From Neoaquamicrobium sediminum (GTDB lineage: Bacteria > Pseudomonadota > Alphaproteobacteria > Rhizobiales > Rhizobiaceae): a stretch of DNA of 64,000 bases. Shown here piece after piece: positions 1 through 8,994 of this stretch. Made by a program: the position numbers and the translations under genes. Below the pieces are notes generated by a model, which was not told the origin of the DNA, did no database searches, and worked only from the letters and a program-made list of their open reading frames with translations. Numbering within the stretch: position 1 is the first letter of the stretch; every line of letters begins with the position of its first letter. Location: NCBI RefSeq assembly GCF_013240295.1, contig NZ_JABETK010000002.1, positions 1,302,001 to 1,366,000 of the forward strand, read 5' to 3'.

Positions 1-405
1 CTCCTGCCGGCCGTAGCGCTTGCCCTTCCGCAGGCCGCGATCCTTGCCCGCGTGACCCGCTCCGCCATGCTCGAAGTGCTCGGCGAGGACTATATCCGCA
101 CCGCGCGCGCCAAGGGCATGCCGCGCCGTACCGTGTTGTGGCGCCATGCGCTCCGCAACGCGATGATACCGGTGTTGACGATCCTCGGCCTGCAATTCGC
201 GTTCCTGCTCGCCGGCACCATCATCATCGAGAACGTCTTCTACCTGCCGGGGCTCGGCCGGCTCGTCTTCCAGGCGATCACGCAGCGCGACCTGATCGTG
301 GTTGAGGGCGTCGTCATGCTGCTCGTGGCGAGCGTCGTCGTCGTCAACATCGTCGTCGACATCCTCTATGCGGTGGTCGACCCGCGACTGAGGATAGCCG
401 CATGA
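1..405 (+). CDS. ABC transporter permease, DppB type (5' end outside window)
   Basis: This is the C-terminal 134 residues of an inner-membrane permease of the dipeptide/oligopeptide/nickel ABC family; the reading frame is open from base 1, so the gene starts upstream. The EAA loop that docks on the ATPase is visible at residues about 27-48 (YIRTARAKGMPRRTVLWRHA), followed by three hydrophobic segments, with IIENVFYLPGLGRLV, a signature of DppB/OppB proteins, between the first two. Its TGA overlaps the ATG of the next permease (ATGA at 402-405), so the two are translationally coupled. The family is certain; the substrate cannot be told without the binding protein, which lies outside the window. 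Confidence 0.93.
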   Translation, partial: LLPAVALALPQAAILARVTRSAMLEVLGEDYIRTARAKGMPRRTVLWRHALRNAMIPVLTILGLQFAFLLAGTIIIENVFYLPGLGRLVFQAITQRDLIVVEGVVMLLVASVVVVNIVVDILYAVVDPRLRIAA

Positions 406-1273
406 GCATGCAGCCGCTTTCCGCCGAACCGACCGGCTGGCGCGCCCTGGTCCGCATGGCCTTTGCCAACCGTTCCTTCCTGGTCGGCTTCATCATCACG
501 GCACTGATCGCCGCGATGGCGCTCGTCTCGTTTTTGTGGACGCCTTACGACGTCACGCATCTTGTGGTCGCCGACCGGATGAAGGGCCTCTCGGCCGAGC
601 ACCCCTTCGGCACCGATCATTTCGGCCGCGACATCCTTTCGATGATCATGGTCGGCTCGCGCAATTCAATCGCCGTCGCCCTTGTGGCCGTCGGCATCGG
701 CATGGGCATCGGCGTTCCGCTAGGCTGCTGGGCGCGGCACGCGGCGGCTGGATTGACGAGGCGCTGATGCGCTTCAACGACGTGGTGTTCGCCTTCCCGG
801 CCCTGCTTTCGGCGGTGATGATCACGGCGATCTTCGGCCCCGGTGCAATCAACGCCATTATTGCCATCGGCATCTTCAACGTGCCCGTCTTCGCGCGCGT
901 CGCGCGGGCCGGCGCGCTGTCTCTGTGGCCACGCGAATATGTGCTGGCGGCGCGGGCGGCGGGCAAGGGCAAAGCGCTCATCACCATCGAGCACATCCTG
1001 CCCAACATTGCGTCGATCCTGCTGGTTCAGGGCACCATCCAGTTCGCGCTGGGTATCCTGGCCGAAGCAGGGCTTTCCTATCTGGGTCTCGGCGCACAGC
1101 CGCCTATGCCTTCGTGGGGGCGGATGCTGTTCGACGCGCAGACGCGCATGATGGTCGCGCCGCATCTGGCGATCTTCCCCGGCCTTGCCATCGTCATCAC
1201 CGTTCTGGGGCTCAACCTTCTGGGTGACGGCCTGCGCGACATGCTCGACCCGAAATTGAGACGCCAGCGATGA
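402..1273 (+). CDS. ABC transporter permease, DppC type (frameshifted)
   Basis: Second permease of the transporter. The N-terminal part holds the first membrane span and the DppC hallmark HPFGTDHFGRDILSM (residues about 66-80); the rest continues in another frame with DEALMRFNDVVFAFP, the EAA loop (EYVLAARAAGKGKALI) and GLSYLGLGAQPPMPSWG. The frame changes near base 725: adding one C between 725 and 726 restores a continuous protein of about 290 aa (PLG-LLG-AARGGW), the normal family length. The two fragments read separately would be inactive. A sequencing or assembly error is more likely than a true mutation. The TGA overlaps the start of the ATPase gene (1270-1273). Confidence 0.9.
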
Positions 1274-2901
1274 GCCTGCTCGAAATCGAAAACCTGCGGC
1301 TCGAGATCGGCGATACGTCGATCCTCAAGGACATCGACCTGACCATCGAACAGGGCGAAGTGATGGGGCTGGTTGGCGAATCGGGCTCCGGCAAGTCAAT
1401 GACGGCGCTCACTGTCATGCAGCTCCTTCCGGAAGCGGCACGGGCGCAAGGGCGCGTGACCTTCGACGGGATCGACATCCTGTCCGCCCCCGAAGCCGCC
1501 ATGAACAAGCTTCGCGGCGACGATATCGGCATGGTTTTCCAGGAGCCGATGACGGCGCTGAACCCGGTAAAAACCATCGGCGAGCAGGTGGCCGAGGGTA
1601 TTCGCTGGCACACTGGCGCCAACCGCGCCGATGCCGAGCAGACAGCGCGCCAGATACTAGACCGAGTGGGCCTGCCGGAAGCGAAGTTCCCGCTCGCGCG
1701 CTATCCGCATGAGCTTTCCGGCGGCCAACGCCAGCGCGTGGTGATCGCGATTGCCTGCGCCTTGAAGCCCAAGCTGCTGATCGCCGACGAGCCGACGACC
1801 GCACTCGACGTGGTGCTGCAGAAGCAGATACTCGAACTGCTGCGCGACCTCGTCGACGAGCGGAAGATGGGCCTGCTGCTGATCTCCCACGACCTCGCGG
1901 TCGTCGCCGACATGGCCGACCGCATCACCATCATGCGCCACGGCGAGGTCATGGAGGACGGCGAGACCGCCCGCACGCTTTCGGAGCAGGTGCATCCTTA
2001 CACGCGTCAGCTCGCGCAGGCATCCATGCACGTGCCCGCGCGCAAACGGCATGCAACGGCTGCTGCGACAGCAGACGCTCCGCCTCTCCTCTCCGTCGAG
2101 AACGTCGTCCGCGACTATCCGGGGCGGCGCACCTCGCTTTTGCGCAAGCCGGCACCATTCCGCGCCGTGGACGGCGTCTCGTTCTCCTTGCGCGCAGGTC
2201 AGTCGGTGGCGCTGGTGGGGCGGTCCGGCTGCGGCAAGTCCACCCTGGCGCGCATGGTTCTGGCGCTGGATCGGCCAACCGACGGCGCGATCCGTCTCGA
2301 TGGCGCGGAAGTCAGCGCGCTTGGCGAAGACGCGCTGAAGCCGCACCGGCGAAAGATGCAGGTCGTCTTCCAGGACCCCTACGGCTCCTTCAACCCGCGC
2401 CACAAGGTCGAGCGGCTGGTGGGCGAGCCGCTGCATCTGCTGGAAAAGAAGCCATCCGCCGCCGAGCGGCGCGAAATGGTGGCCGACGCGCTGCATGAGG
2501 TAGGCCTGCAGCCGCGCGACATGGACAAATATCCGCACGAATTTTCGGGCGGCCAGCGCCAGCGGATCTCGATTGCCCGCGCGATCATCACCCGTCCCCA
2601 GCTGGTGGTGGCCGACGAGCCTGTGTCCGCACTCGATGTCTCAATCCGGGCGCAGGTTCTCGATCTATTCGCCGATCTCAACGACAGGCTGGGCGTCGCC
2701 TACCTCTTCATCACCCACGACCTCACCGTCGCGCGCGCCATCACCGACGAGGTGATGGTTATGCACGACGGACGTATCGTGGAGGAAGGCAAGACCGGCC
2801 AGGTGCTGGACAATCCGCAGTCCGATGCGGCCAAGGCGCTGGTTGCCGCGGCACCCGACCTTCACCGCGCGCTAAGCAGGCGGCTGGCCGAACAGGGGTA
2901 G
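1270..2901 (+). CDS. Dipeptide ABC transporter, fused double ATPase (DppD-DppF type)
   Basis: This 543-aa protein carries two complete ABC cassettes and should power the two upstream permeases from the cytoplasm. Cassette 1 has Walker A GESGSGKS at 36-43, signature LSGGQRQRV and Walker B LLIADEPTTALD. Cassette 2 (from about residue 275) has GRSGCGKS, FSGGQRQRI and LVVADEPVSALD. Fused D+F ATPases of this layout are common for peptide, glutathione and related importers (GsiA/YejF type). The gene overlaps the permease by four bases (ATGA) and ends the operon; a large inverted repeat follows. Substrate is unknown. Confidence 0.95.
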   Translation: MSLLEIENLRLEIGDTSILKDIDLTIEQGEVMGLVGESGSGKSMTALTVMQLLPEAARAQGRVTFDGIDILSAPEAAMNKLRGDDIGMVFQEPMTALNPVKTIGEQVAEGIRWHTGANRADAEQTARQILDRVGLPEAKFPLARYPHELSGGQRQRVVIAIACALKPKLLIADEPTTALDVVLQKQILELLRDLVDERKMGLLLISHDLAVVADMADRITIMRHGEVMEDGETARTLSEQVHPYTRQLAQASMHVPARKRHATAAATADAPPLLSVENVVRDYPGRRTSLLRKPAPFRAVDGVSFSLRAGQSVALVGRSGCGKSTLARMVLALDRPTDGAIRLDGAEVSALGEDALKPHRRKMQVVFQDPYGSFNPRHKVERLVGEPLHLLEKKPSAAERREMVADALHEVGLQPRDMDKYPHEFSGGQRQRISIARAIITRPQLVVADEPVSALDVSIRAQVLDLFADLNDRLGVAYLFITHDLTVARAITDEVMVMHDGRIVEEGKTGQVLDNPQSDAAKALVAAAPDLHRALSRRLAEQG

Positions 2902-2923
2902 CGCCAAGGCCGTAAGGTTGAAG

Positions 2924-3058
2924 GTGCGTCCTTCGAGGCTCGCTGTGCTCGCACCTCAGGATGAGGGAGGTGGGTTGATCGATCCCACTGCACCGTGGGC
3001 TCGATGCGCTACAGTCCTCATCCTGAGGTGCGAGCACAGCGAGCCTCGAAGGACGCAC
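2924..3058. repeat. Intergenic inverted repeat with 43-bp perfect arms
   Basis: The left arm (2924-2966) and right arm (3016-3058) are exact reverse complements over 43 bases, separated by 49 bases. The arms contain the motif CTTCGAGGCTCGC and end in ATGAGG. From memory, near-identical palindromic units are scattered between genes in Mesorhizobium, Bradyrhizobium and relatives; I could not search for copies. It lies 22 bases after the ATPase stop codon and 39 bases beyond the end of the convergent terB-like gene, so it could act as a two-way transcription barrier. It has no coding content. Confidence 0.9.
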
Positions 3059-3097
3059 TGCCGTATCGGTCAAACGCAAAAGCCGCAGACAAAAGAT

Positions 3098-3529
3098 CTA
3101 CGCTTCGCCCGGCACCACTTCGTGCGGGTCGAGTCTCAAGACCTCCAGTGTGCGGGCCAGAAGCCGTACTTCCTGCTGGTTCAGTTCGTCGTCGGCCTTG
3201 GCGATTTCGGCGAGGTGGCGCGCCAGTTCCACACGGCGCTCGTGGGGATAGCCGCGGAAGATCGCAAGCGCCTGTGCCGTGGTCGTCTCGTAGCCATAAT
3301 CCTGCAGGTAACGCATGACGTTGCCGAAGCTCTCACCGTCAATGCCGAATGCGTCGGCGCAGATCCGGCGCAGGGTTTCGAGCTCGGCTTCGTCCACCTC
3401 GCCATCGGCGAGCACCATCCGGAACAGGAGCAGTATCTCGGCCGAAAGCGCTGGATCGTCGGCGACCTTGCGCACGACGGGATCGCCCTCGAAAAGCTCC
3501 CTGACCTTCGAAAACAGTTCCAGCGCCAT
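3098..3529 (-). CDS. TerB-family (tellurite resistance-like) protein
   Basis: A 143-aa all-helical soluble protein of the TerB/DUF533-like superfamily. The recognisable core is ILLLFRMVLADGEVDEAELETL (residues about 31-52), with the acidic D-G-E-V-D pattern that repeats later as AKADDELNQQEV, as in TerB proteins that bind metal with such acidic residues. There is no signal peptide. It stands alone, convergent with the ABC operon and divergent from the TSUP gene, so context gives no role. Stand-alone TerB-like proteins in rhizobia are usually uncharacterised; a link to tellurite should not be assumed. Confidence 0.8.
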   Translation of the reverse strand: MALELFSKVRELFEGDPVVRKVADDPALSAEILLLFRMVLADGEVDEAELETLRRICADAFGIDGESFGNVMRYLQDYGYETTTAQALAIFRGYPHERRVELARHLAEIAKADDELNQQEVRLLARTLEVLRLDPHEVVPGEA

Positions 3530-3633
3530 TCGGTCGATTCTCCGGTTTCCCTAACGTCTTCGAAGCTAGCGCGAAATCGCGCTTGCGGATAGCGCACGGC
3601 CGTGCTGGAAGCGCCCGTAATCTGGAATTGCGC

Positions 3634-4389
3634 ATGTTCTCCGACCTCGCTCTCGAAATCGTCCTGCTGCTTGCCGCAGCCGCCTTCCTTGCCGGCTTCG
3701 TCGATTCGATCGCCGGCGGTGGCGGACTCATCACCGTACCGGTTCTGCTGCTGGCCGGTTTCTCGCCGGTCGAGGCACTGGGCACGAACAAGCTGCAGGG
3801 TCTCTTTGGCACCGCTTCGGCAACCATTTCCTATGCCTCCAAAGGCCATGTCGACCTGAAGAAGCAGGCGCCTTCGGCACTGCTCGCCTTCGTCGGCTCG
3901 GTCGTCGGCGCAGCCCTCGCGACCATCCTGCCTGGAGAGTGGTTGCGTGCCGCCCTGCCCGTGATGCTGGTGGCGATCGCGCTCTACTTCGCCTTCAAGC
4001 CGAACATGGACGATGTCGACCGTGCCGAGCGCATCCGGCCGTTCCTGTTCGGCGTGACGATCCCGCCACTGCTCGGCTTCTATGACGGGTTGTTCGGTCC
4101 CGGCACAGGCTCCTTCCTGATGCTGGCATTCGTCGGGCTGGCCGGCTACGGCGTGCTGAAGGCCACCGCCCACACCAAGCTACTCAACTTCGCCTCCAAT
4201 GTCGGCGGCTTCGCCTTCTTCGCGGCTGCCGGGGTCGTTTCCTGGAAAATCGGCCTGATGATGGGTCTCTGCCAGTTCCTCGGCGCCAGGCTCGGCGCCG
4301 CGCTGGCGATGAAGAAAGGCGCACGCGTGATTAAGCCGTTGCTGGTCGTGACCTGTGTCGCACTCGCCGTCAGGCTGCTGATGGATTGA
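3634..4389 (+). CDS. TSUP family membrane transporter (TauE/SafE)
   Basis: A 251-aa integral membrane protein with about eight hydrophobic segments. The paired TSUP signatures are present: GFVDSIAGGGGLITVP near the N-terminus and GFYDGLFGPGTGSF in the second half, followed by KATAHTKLLNFASNVG. The family exports sulfite, sulfonates or related organic anions. I chose ATG 3634 (MFSDLALEI) because it begins just before the first membrane span; an upstream in-frame ATG at 3583 would add a hydrophilic stretch lacking family similarity. It is divergent from the TerB-like gene and followed by an AraC gene in the same direction. Substrate unknown. Confidence 0.9.
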   Translation: MFSDLALEIVLLLAAAAFLAGFVDSIAGGGGLITVPVLLLAGFSPVEALGTNKLQGLFGTASATISYASKGHVDLKKQAPSALLAFVGSVVGAALATILPGEWLRAALPVMLVAIALYFAFKPNMDDVDRAERIRPFLFGVTIPPLLGFYDGLFGPGTGSFLMLAFVGLAGYGVLKATAHTKLLNFASNVGGFAFFAAAGVVSWKIGLMMGLCQFLGARLGAALAMKKGARVIKPLLVVTCVALAVRLLMD

Positions 4390-4428
4390 GCCTCGCGCGG
4401 CCGTCTAAGCTGGTTTAGGCTGCCATCC

Positions 4429-5280
4429 ATGAGAGCCGAGCCGCAATTCGCCGCAGTTTCGACCCGTCCGGGCGCGACGGTTGTGGCGACCGACACGTTC
4501 ACATTGTTGAAAGTGCCGCCGCCCGCTGAATTGGTCGGGCTCGTTCTCGACATCGCGCTCTATCGCGAAAGCTCGGGCAAACCCATCCGGCAGGTTGAGA
4601 CGGCATCGCTGGTCGTGCCGCTGCTGATCGGCTTCTCCGACCCTTTTGAAATTGCGCTGGGCCGACCACCAACCGCGCAAGACGGCTATCACAGCTTCAC
4701 GTCCGGCCTGTGTCTCACCCCGGTCAACATCGCGTCCGCGGGCGCCTGCTCCTGTCTCGAATTTACGCTGACCCCGCTCGGCGCCCGGCGGTTCTTCGGC
4801 GTGCCGATGAGCGAGTTGACCGAGCAGATGGTCCATCTCGATCAACTCGGCGATCGGTCACTGGACAGCTTGCGTCAACAGTTGGGCAACGAGGAGAGCT
4901 GGGACCGCCGGCTCGCCATCGCCGAAGCCTTCATACTCGGGAGGATGCGGGCAGGAACACCATCCTCTGGGGCGATAAGGTGGGCATATGAGCGCATTGT
5001 GGCGAGTGGCGGGGGCATTTCGGTCGCCGAACTTACGACAAGCCTGGACTGGAGCCGCAAGCACCTAGCCGCACGCTTCCATGAAGAAGTGGGGTTGCCG
5101 CCAAAGGCGGTAGCACGCATTTCTCGTTTCATGCGGGCGCAGTCGCTGGCCAGGGCGCGGACCGAGAGCGGCTGGGCCGACATCGCCGCCGGCTGCGGCT
5201 ACGCAGACCAGGCGCATCTGGCGCGCGACTTTCGCGAATTCGCCGGCACCACGCCCTCCGCATGGGTGGCCGGCACCTGA
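4429..5280 (+). CDS. AraC family transcriptional regulator
   Basis: A 283-aa regulator with an N-terminal effector region (about 1-180) and a C-terminal double helix-turn-helix (about 185-283). The second HTH is clear in WADIAAGCGYADQAHLARDFREFAGTTPS, which matches the AraC signature of regularly spaced G-Y-x-D-x-x-x-x-x-R-x-F. The N-terminal part has the shape of the DUF6597-type domain (VPLLIGFSDPFEIALG) found in regulators next to VOC or cupin proteins. The downstream VOC and cupin genes lie 85 bases away in the same direction, so they may be targets. A short inverted repeat sits in that gap. Confidence 0.9.
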   Translation: MRAEPQFAAVSTRPGATVVATDTFTLLKVPPPAELVGLVLDIALYRESSGKPIRQVETASLVVPLLIGFSDPFEIALGRPPTAQDGYHSFTSGLCLTPVNIASAGACSCLEFTLTPLGARRFFGVPMSELTEQMVHLDQLGDRSLDSLRQQLGNEESWDRRLAIAEAFILGRMRAGTPSSGAIRWAYERIVASGGGISVAELTTSLDWSRKHLAARFHEEVGLPPKAVARISRFMRAQSLARARTESGWADIAAGCGYADQAHLARDFREFAGTTPSAWVAGT

Positions 5281-5296
5281 GGGTTGGCAGGTAACA

Positions 5297-5315
5297 TTCC
5301 TTCAAGCCGAAGGAA
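5297..5315. promoter_or_regulatory. Short inverted repeat between AraC and VOC genes
   Basis: TTCCTTC and GAAGGAA form 7-bp arms around a 5-base loop, 16 bases after the AraC stop codon and 50 bases before the VOC start codon. No T-run follows, so it is not a typical intrinsic terminator. It could be an operator for the neighbouring regulator or a processing hairpin. Function is a guess. Confidence 0.35.
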
Positions 5316-5365
5316 CCCGCATCGGGCATTCTCCTTGTCATTGAGACACGTCGAAGGAGATTCCG

Positions 5366-5791
5366 ATGACCACCTACACCGCCATCGAGCCGCCGCGCAT
5401 CTACCCGACCTTCCGTTTCCGCGATGCGGCAGCCATGATCGACTGGCTGCGCGACGCGTTCGGCTTCACCGTGAAAGCCCGCTACGAGGACGACAAGGGT
5501 GTCGTCGGCCACGCCGAACTGGCATTTGGGTCGTCGATCATCATGTGCGGCCAGGCGCAGGAAGACGAATACGGCACCATTGTCGGCCAACCCGGCGATC
5601 AGGGCGGCCAGTCGCTCTATGTAGCCGTCGAAAACGTGGACGCCCTGTTCGAGCGGGTGCGCAAGGCAGGTGCTGCCATCGAGCAGGGCCTGACCGACCG
5701 CGATTACGGCAGCCGTGAATTCATCTGCCGCGATCCCGAGGGCAATGTCTGGTGCTTCGGCACCTACTGGCCGAAGGCGCATGAAGGATGA
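5366..5791 (+). CDS. VOC superfamily (glyoxalase/PhnB-like) protein
   Basis: A 141-aa protein of the vicinal-oxygen-chelate fold. It has the PhnB-like opening RIYPTFRFRDAAAMIDWLRDAFGF, the middle SLYVAVENVDALFERVRKAGA and the closing motif DREYGSREF-like sequence (residues about 112-118) with DPEGNVWCFGTYWP. Such small VOC proteins act as dimers in glyoxalase, dioxygenase or antibiotic-binding roles, and the exact reaction cannot be read from sequence. A good ribosome site (GAAGGAGA) lies 7 bases before the ATG. The stop codon overlaps the cupin ATG (5788-5791), so the pair is co-translated. Confidence 0.88.
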   Translation: MTTYTAIEPPRIYPTFRFRDAAAMIDWLRDAFGFTVKARYEDDKGVVGHAELAFGSSIIMCGQAQEDEYGTIVGQPGDQGGQSLYVAVENVDALFERVRKAGAAIEQGLTDRDYGSREFICRDPEGNVWCFGTYWPKAHEG

Positions 5792-6189
5792 CGCCTCGCG
5801 CGCCCATCGTGCTGCCCGCCGGCCTGGGCCGCAGCTACGCCATGCCGGGCATGCAAGCAGTCTTCAAGGCCGACGGGGATGAGACCGCGAACGCTTATTG
5901 CGTCTCGGAGTGGTGGCTCGAGCCCGGCGCCGATGGACCGGGAGCCCACGTGCACGAGGGGAACGACGAGATCTTCGTGGTTCTGTCAGGCACCGTCTCA
6001 GTACTCGCCGGCGAGGAATGGATCGCCGTATCGGAAGGTACGACGATCATTGTTCCCGCCGGCGTGACGCATGATTTCCGCAACACGACCGGCGAGCGGG
6101 TCGGCCTGCTCAACGTCTTCATCCCCGGTGGTTTCGAACAGCGCATGCCTGCAATCCTGGCATGGTATGCGGAAAATCCGGCAAGCTGA
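5788..6189 (+). CDS. Cupin domain protein
   Basis: A 133-aa single-domain cupin. Motif 1 is seen as GPGAHVHEGNDEIFVVLSG (residues about 50-68), with the two His and one Glu that usually bind metal, and motif 2 as GTTIIVPAGVTHDFRN (residues about 84-99) with the final His. The protein is cytosolic and of the size of small dioxygenase-like or sensor cupins. It overlaps the upstream VOC gene by four bases, so both probably act in one pathway under the nearby AraC regulator. It is convergent with cobQ, with only two bases between the stop codons. Confidence 0.87.
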   Translation: MTPRAPIVLPAGLGRSYAMPGMQAVFKADGDETANAYCVSEWWLEPGADGPGAHVHEGNDEIFVVLSGTVSVLAGEEWIAVSEGTTIIVPAGVTHDFRNTTGERVGLLNVFIPGGFEQRMPAILAWYAENPAS

Positions 6190-6191
6190 CC

Positions 6192-7673
6192 TCAGCGCGC
6201 GGCGGCAAGCAGCGCGTCCACGTCAAGATGGCGTTCGAGGTGATCGGCGATGGCATCGAGCGCATTCTCGATGCCGGCGCGATAGTCGGTGCCACCGCCG
6301 CGCACGCCCAGTTCCTCCAGAAATTTCGCGCGGAAACGGTCGGCGGAAAAGATGCCGTGCAGATATGTGCCCCACACCCGCCCGTTGGGCGAGACCGCCC
6401 CATCCGGCACGCCGTCGATGGTCACGGCCGGTCGCAGCGTGTCCGGGCCCGTGCTGCGGCCGAGATGGATTTCATAGCCGGCCACATACTCGTTGAAGAT
6501 CACCGACCGCGCTGAAACGTTGCGCACGATCTTTTCAGGTTCCAACACGGTTTCGATGTCGAGCAGGCCCAGCCCTTCGGTTTCACCGCCGCCCTCGATC
6601 CCATGCGGGTCGCGCACGACCCTGCCAAGCATCTGGTATCCGCCGCACAGACCGACGATTCGGCCGCCACGCCGCTGATGAGCGGCAAGGTCCTTGTCCC
6701 AGCCGTTCTCGCGCAGCATTGCGAGATCGGCGATGGTCGACTTCGATCCGGGAATGACAACGAGCGCCGCATCGCTCGGCAAGGGGCTGCCGGGCGGCAC
6801 GAAGACCACCTCGACCTCTTCTTCGGCTCTGAGTGGATCGAGATCGTCGAAATTGGCGATGCGCGACAGCATAGGCACCGCGACCTTGCAGGCCGGCCCT
6901 CCGCCTCTGACGGCCCGCTCCAGAACGACGGAATCCTCCGACGGCAGAAGTGCTGCCTCGCGCAGCCACGGCACCACGCCGAAACAGCGCCAGCCGGTAA
7001 AACGTTCGATAGCGGCGAGCCCGTCGTCGAACAGCGTCACGTCGCCGCGAAACTTGTTGATGAGGTAGCCGACGATCATCTGCCGGTCCGCCTCCGGCAG
7101 GATCAGATGCGTGCCGGCGACCGCCGCGATCACCCCGCCGCGGTCGATGTCGCCGACGAGCGCCACCGGCACGTCGGCGCGCGTGGCGAAGCCCATATTT
7201 GCGATGTCGCGCGGGCGCAGGTTGATTTCAGCAGGCGACCCGGCTCCCTCGACGACGACGAGGTCCGCCCCCTCGCCCAGCCGCTCCCACGATTGCATCA
7301 CCGCATCCATCAGCGATGCCTTGAGCGCCTGGTAGTCGCGCGCCTTCGCCTCGCCGCGCATCCGGCCCTGGACGATCACCTGCGCGCCGATGTCGGTCTG
7401 CGGCTTGAGCAGGACCGGGTTCATGTCGACGCTGGCGGGTACCCCGCAGGCAAGGGCCTGAAGCCACTGCGCGCGGCCGATCTCGCCGCCGCCCGCCTCG
7501 CCCGGCAGGTCGGCGACCGCTGCGTTGTTCGACATGTTCTGCGGCTTGAACGGACGCACGGAAAGCCCGCGATTGCGTGCGGCCCGGCACAGCCCCGCGA
7601 CCAGCACCGTCTTGCCGACATCCGAACCCGTGCCCTGAAGCATGATCGCGCGGGCCTTGCTGGCAGTCGACAT
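6192..7673 (-). CDS. cobQ: Cobyric acid synthase
   Basis: A 493-aa enzyme that amidates adenosylcobyrinic acid a,c-diamide at four positions with glutamine and ATP in cobalamin synthesis. The N-terminal synthetase domain starts with [11 protein letters not shown] (about 11-21) and [11 protein letters not shown]; the C-terminal type-1 glutamine amidotransferase domain shows [10 protein letters not shown] with the catalytic Cys and a late WGTYLHGIF with the catalytic His. I chose ATG 7673: the frame is open much further upstream, but only antisense to the acyl-CoA dehydrogenase. Cobalamin supply fits the corrinoid system later in the window. No cobalamin riboswitch is visible in the 117-base divergent gap. 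Confidence 0.96.
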   Translation of the reverse strand: MSTASKARAIMLQGTGSDVGKTVLVAGLCRAARNRGLSVRPFKPQNMSNNAAVADLPGEAGGGEIGRAQWLQALACGVPASVDMNPVLLKPQTDIGAQVIVQGRMRGEAKARDYQALKASLMDAVMQSWERLGEGADLVVVEGAGSPAEINLRPRDIANMGFATRADVPVALVGDIDRGGVIAAVAGTHLILPEADRQMIVGYLINKFRGDVTLFDDGLAAIERFTGWRCFGVVPWLREAALLPSEDSVVLERAVRGGGPACKVAVPMLSRIANFDDLDPLRAEEEVEVVFVPPGSPLPSDAALVVIPGSKSTIADLAMLRENGWDKDLAAHQRRGGRIVGLCGGYQMLGRVVRDPHGIEGGGETEGLGLLDIETVLEPEKIVRNVSARSVIFNEYVAGYEIHLGRSTGPDTLRPAVTIDGVPDGAVSPNGRVWGTYLHGIFSADRFRAKFLEELGVRGGGTDYRAGIENALDAIADHLERHLDVDALLAAAR

Positions 7674-7790
7674 TTCGCACGCTCCGTTGTCGCATCCACG
7701 CACAGCGTCTTTGCGGACCGACACGTTGCGCGGCTTCCCCAATGGTCTAAATTGCCTTCCAAGTCCACCGGACGCGCAAGGGAGGAACAT

Positions 7791-8966
7791 ATGGACGCCG
7801 CAGCCGACGCCACCACGGGCCAGTTCGAGCTGAACGCCGACCAGCGCGCGATTCAGGAAATGACGGCCGGCTTCGCAGCCGAGCAGGTCGCACCCTACGC
7901 GCTCGACTGGGATCGGGAGCGCTTTTTCCCCTCCAAAGTGATCCGCGAAACCGGCGCACTCGGCTTTGGCGGCATCTATATTCGGGAGGATGTCGGCGGT
8001 TCCGGCCTCGGCCGGCTTGACGCGGTTCTGATCTTCGAGGCGCTTGCGGCCGCCTGCCCCGGCTTCTCCTCGATGATCTCGATCCACAACATGGCGGCCT
8101 GGATGGTCGACATGTTCGGCTCCGACGAGCAGCGCCAGCGCCTGCTGCCCAAGATGACCTCGCTGGAATGGCTGGCAAGCTACTGCCTTACGGAACCCGG
8201 TTCCGGCTCGGACGCCGCCGCGCTGCGCACGAAGGCTACGCGCTCCGGCGGAAACGGCAGCGACTACGTGCTGAACGGCGCCAAGCAGTTCATTTCCGGC
8301 GCCGGCGATTCCGATGTCTACGTGGTGATGGCGCGCACCGGTGAGGACGGGCCGAAAGGCATCTCCACACTGGTAGTGCCAAAGGATGCGCCGGGTCTTT
8401 CGTTCGGGCCCAGCGAAAGCAAGATGGGCTGGCACATGCAGCCGACCCGTCAGGTCATCTTCGAGGATTGCAAGGTGCCGGCCGAAAACCTGCTGTCTGG
8501 CGAAGGCGCTGGTTTCCGGATCGCGATGGCCGGCCTCGACGGCGGTCGCCTCAACATCGCCGCCTGCTCGCTGGGCGGTGCGCAGGCCGCAACCGACAAG
8601 GCCCTGGCTTATGCGAGCGAACGGCAGGCGTTCGGCCAGTCGATCGACCGGTTCCAGGCACTCCAGTTCAAGCTCGCAGACATGGAAACCGGCCTGCAAG
8701 CGTCCCGCATGCTGCTTTACGCGGCGGCGTCCAAGCTGGACCGCAAGGCACACGACGCGGGGAAATGGTCGGCAATGGCCAAGCGTTTCGTCACCGACGC
8801 CTGCTTCGACATCGCCAACGAGGCGCTGCAGATCCACGGTGGCTACGGCTACCTGCACGAATATGGCGTCGAGAAGCTGGTGCGCGACCTCAGGGTGCAC
8901 CAGATCCTCGAAGGTACAAACGAAATCATGCGCGTCATCATTGCGCGGCACATGATCGGACGCTGA
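7791..8966 (+). CDS. Acyl-CoA dehydrogenase, probably isobutyryl-CoA dehydrogenase
   Basis: A 391-aa flavoprotein of the acyl-CoA dehydrogenase family. It shows the N-terminal helical domain, [15 protein letters not shown] (FAD/substrate site), and near the C-terminus [10 protein letters not shown] and [12 protein letters not shown], with the Glu in the position used by short and branched-chain enzymes. The pairing with 3-hydroxyisobutyrate dehydrogenase 28 bases downstream is the valine degradation arrangement, so isobutyryl-CoA is the likely substrate. The start ATG 7791 follows GGGAGGAAC. The enzyme would pass electrons to electron-transfer flavoprotein in the cytosol. Other branched-chain acyl-CoAs are possible. 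Confidence 0.93.
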   Translation: MDAAADATTGQFELNADQRAIQEMTAGFAAEQVAPYALDWDRERFFPSKVIRETGALGFGGIYIREDVGGSGLGRLDAVLIFEALAAACPGFSSMISIHNMAAWMVDMFGSDEQRQRLLPKMTSLEWLASYCLTEPGSGSDAAALRTKATRSGGNGSDYVLNGAKQFISGAGDSDVYVVMARTGEDGPKGISTLVVPKDAPGLSFGPSESKMGWHMQPTRQVIFEDCKVPAENLLSGEGAGFRIAMAGLDGGRLNIAACSLGGAQAATDKALAYASERQAFGQSIDRFQALQFKLADMETGLQASRMLLYAAASKLDRKAHDAGKWSAMAKRFVTDACFDIANEALQIHGGYGYLHEYGVEKLVRDLRVHQILEGTNEIMRVIIARHMIGR

Positions 8967-8994
8967 AGACTTAATTTTTCGGGAGGAACAGGCG

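Noticed and set aside
2918..3592. A 224-aa plus-strand ORF over the inverted repeat
   Set aside because: Its first part is the repeat itself and the rest is antisense to the TerB-like gene.
6603..7790. N-terminal extension of the acyl-CoA dehydrogenase on the plus strand
   Set aside because: It lies antisense to cobQ and has no family similarity; the real start at 7791 has a strong ribosome site.
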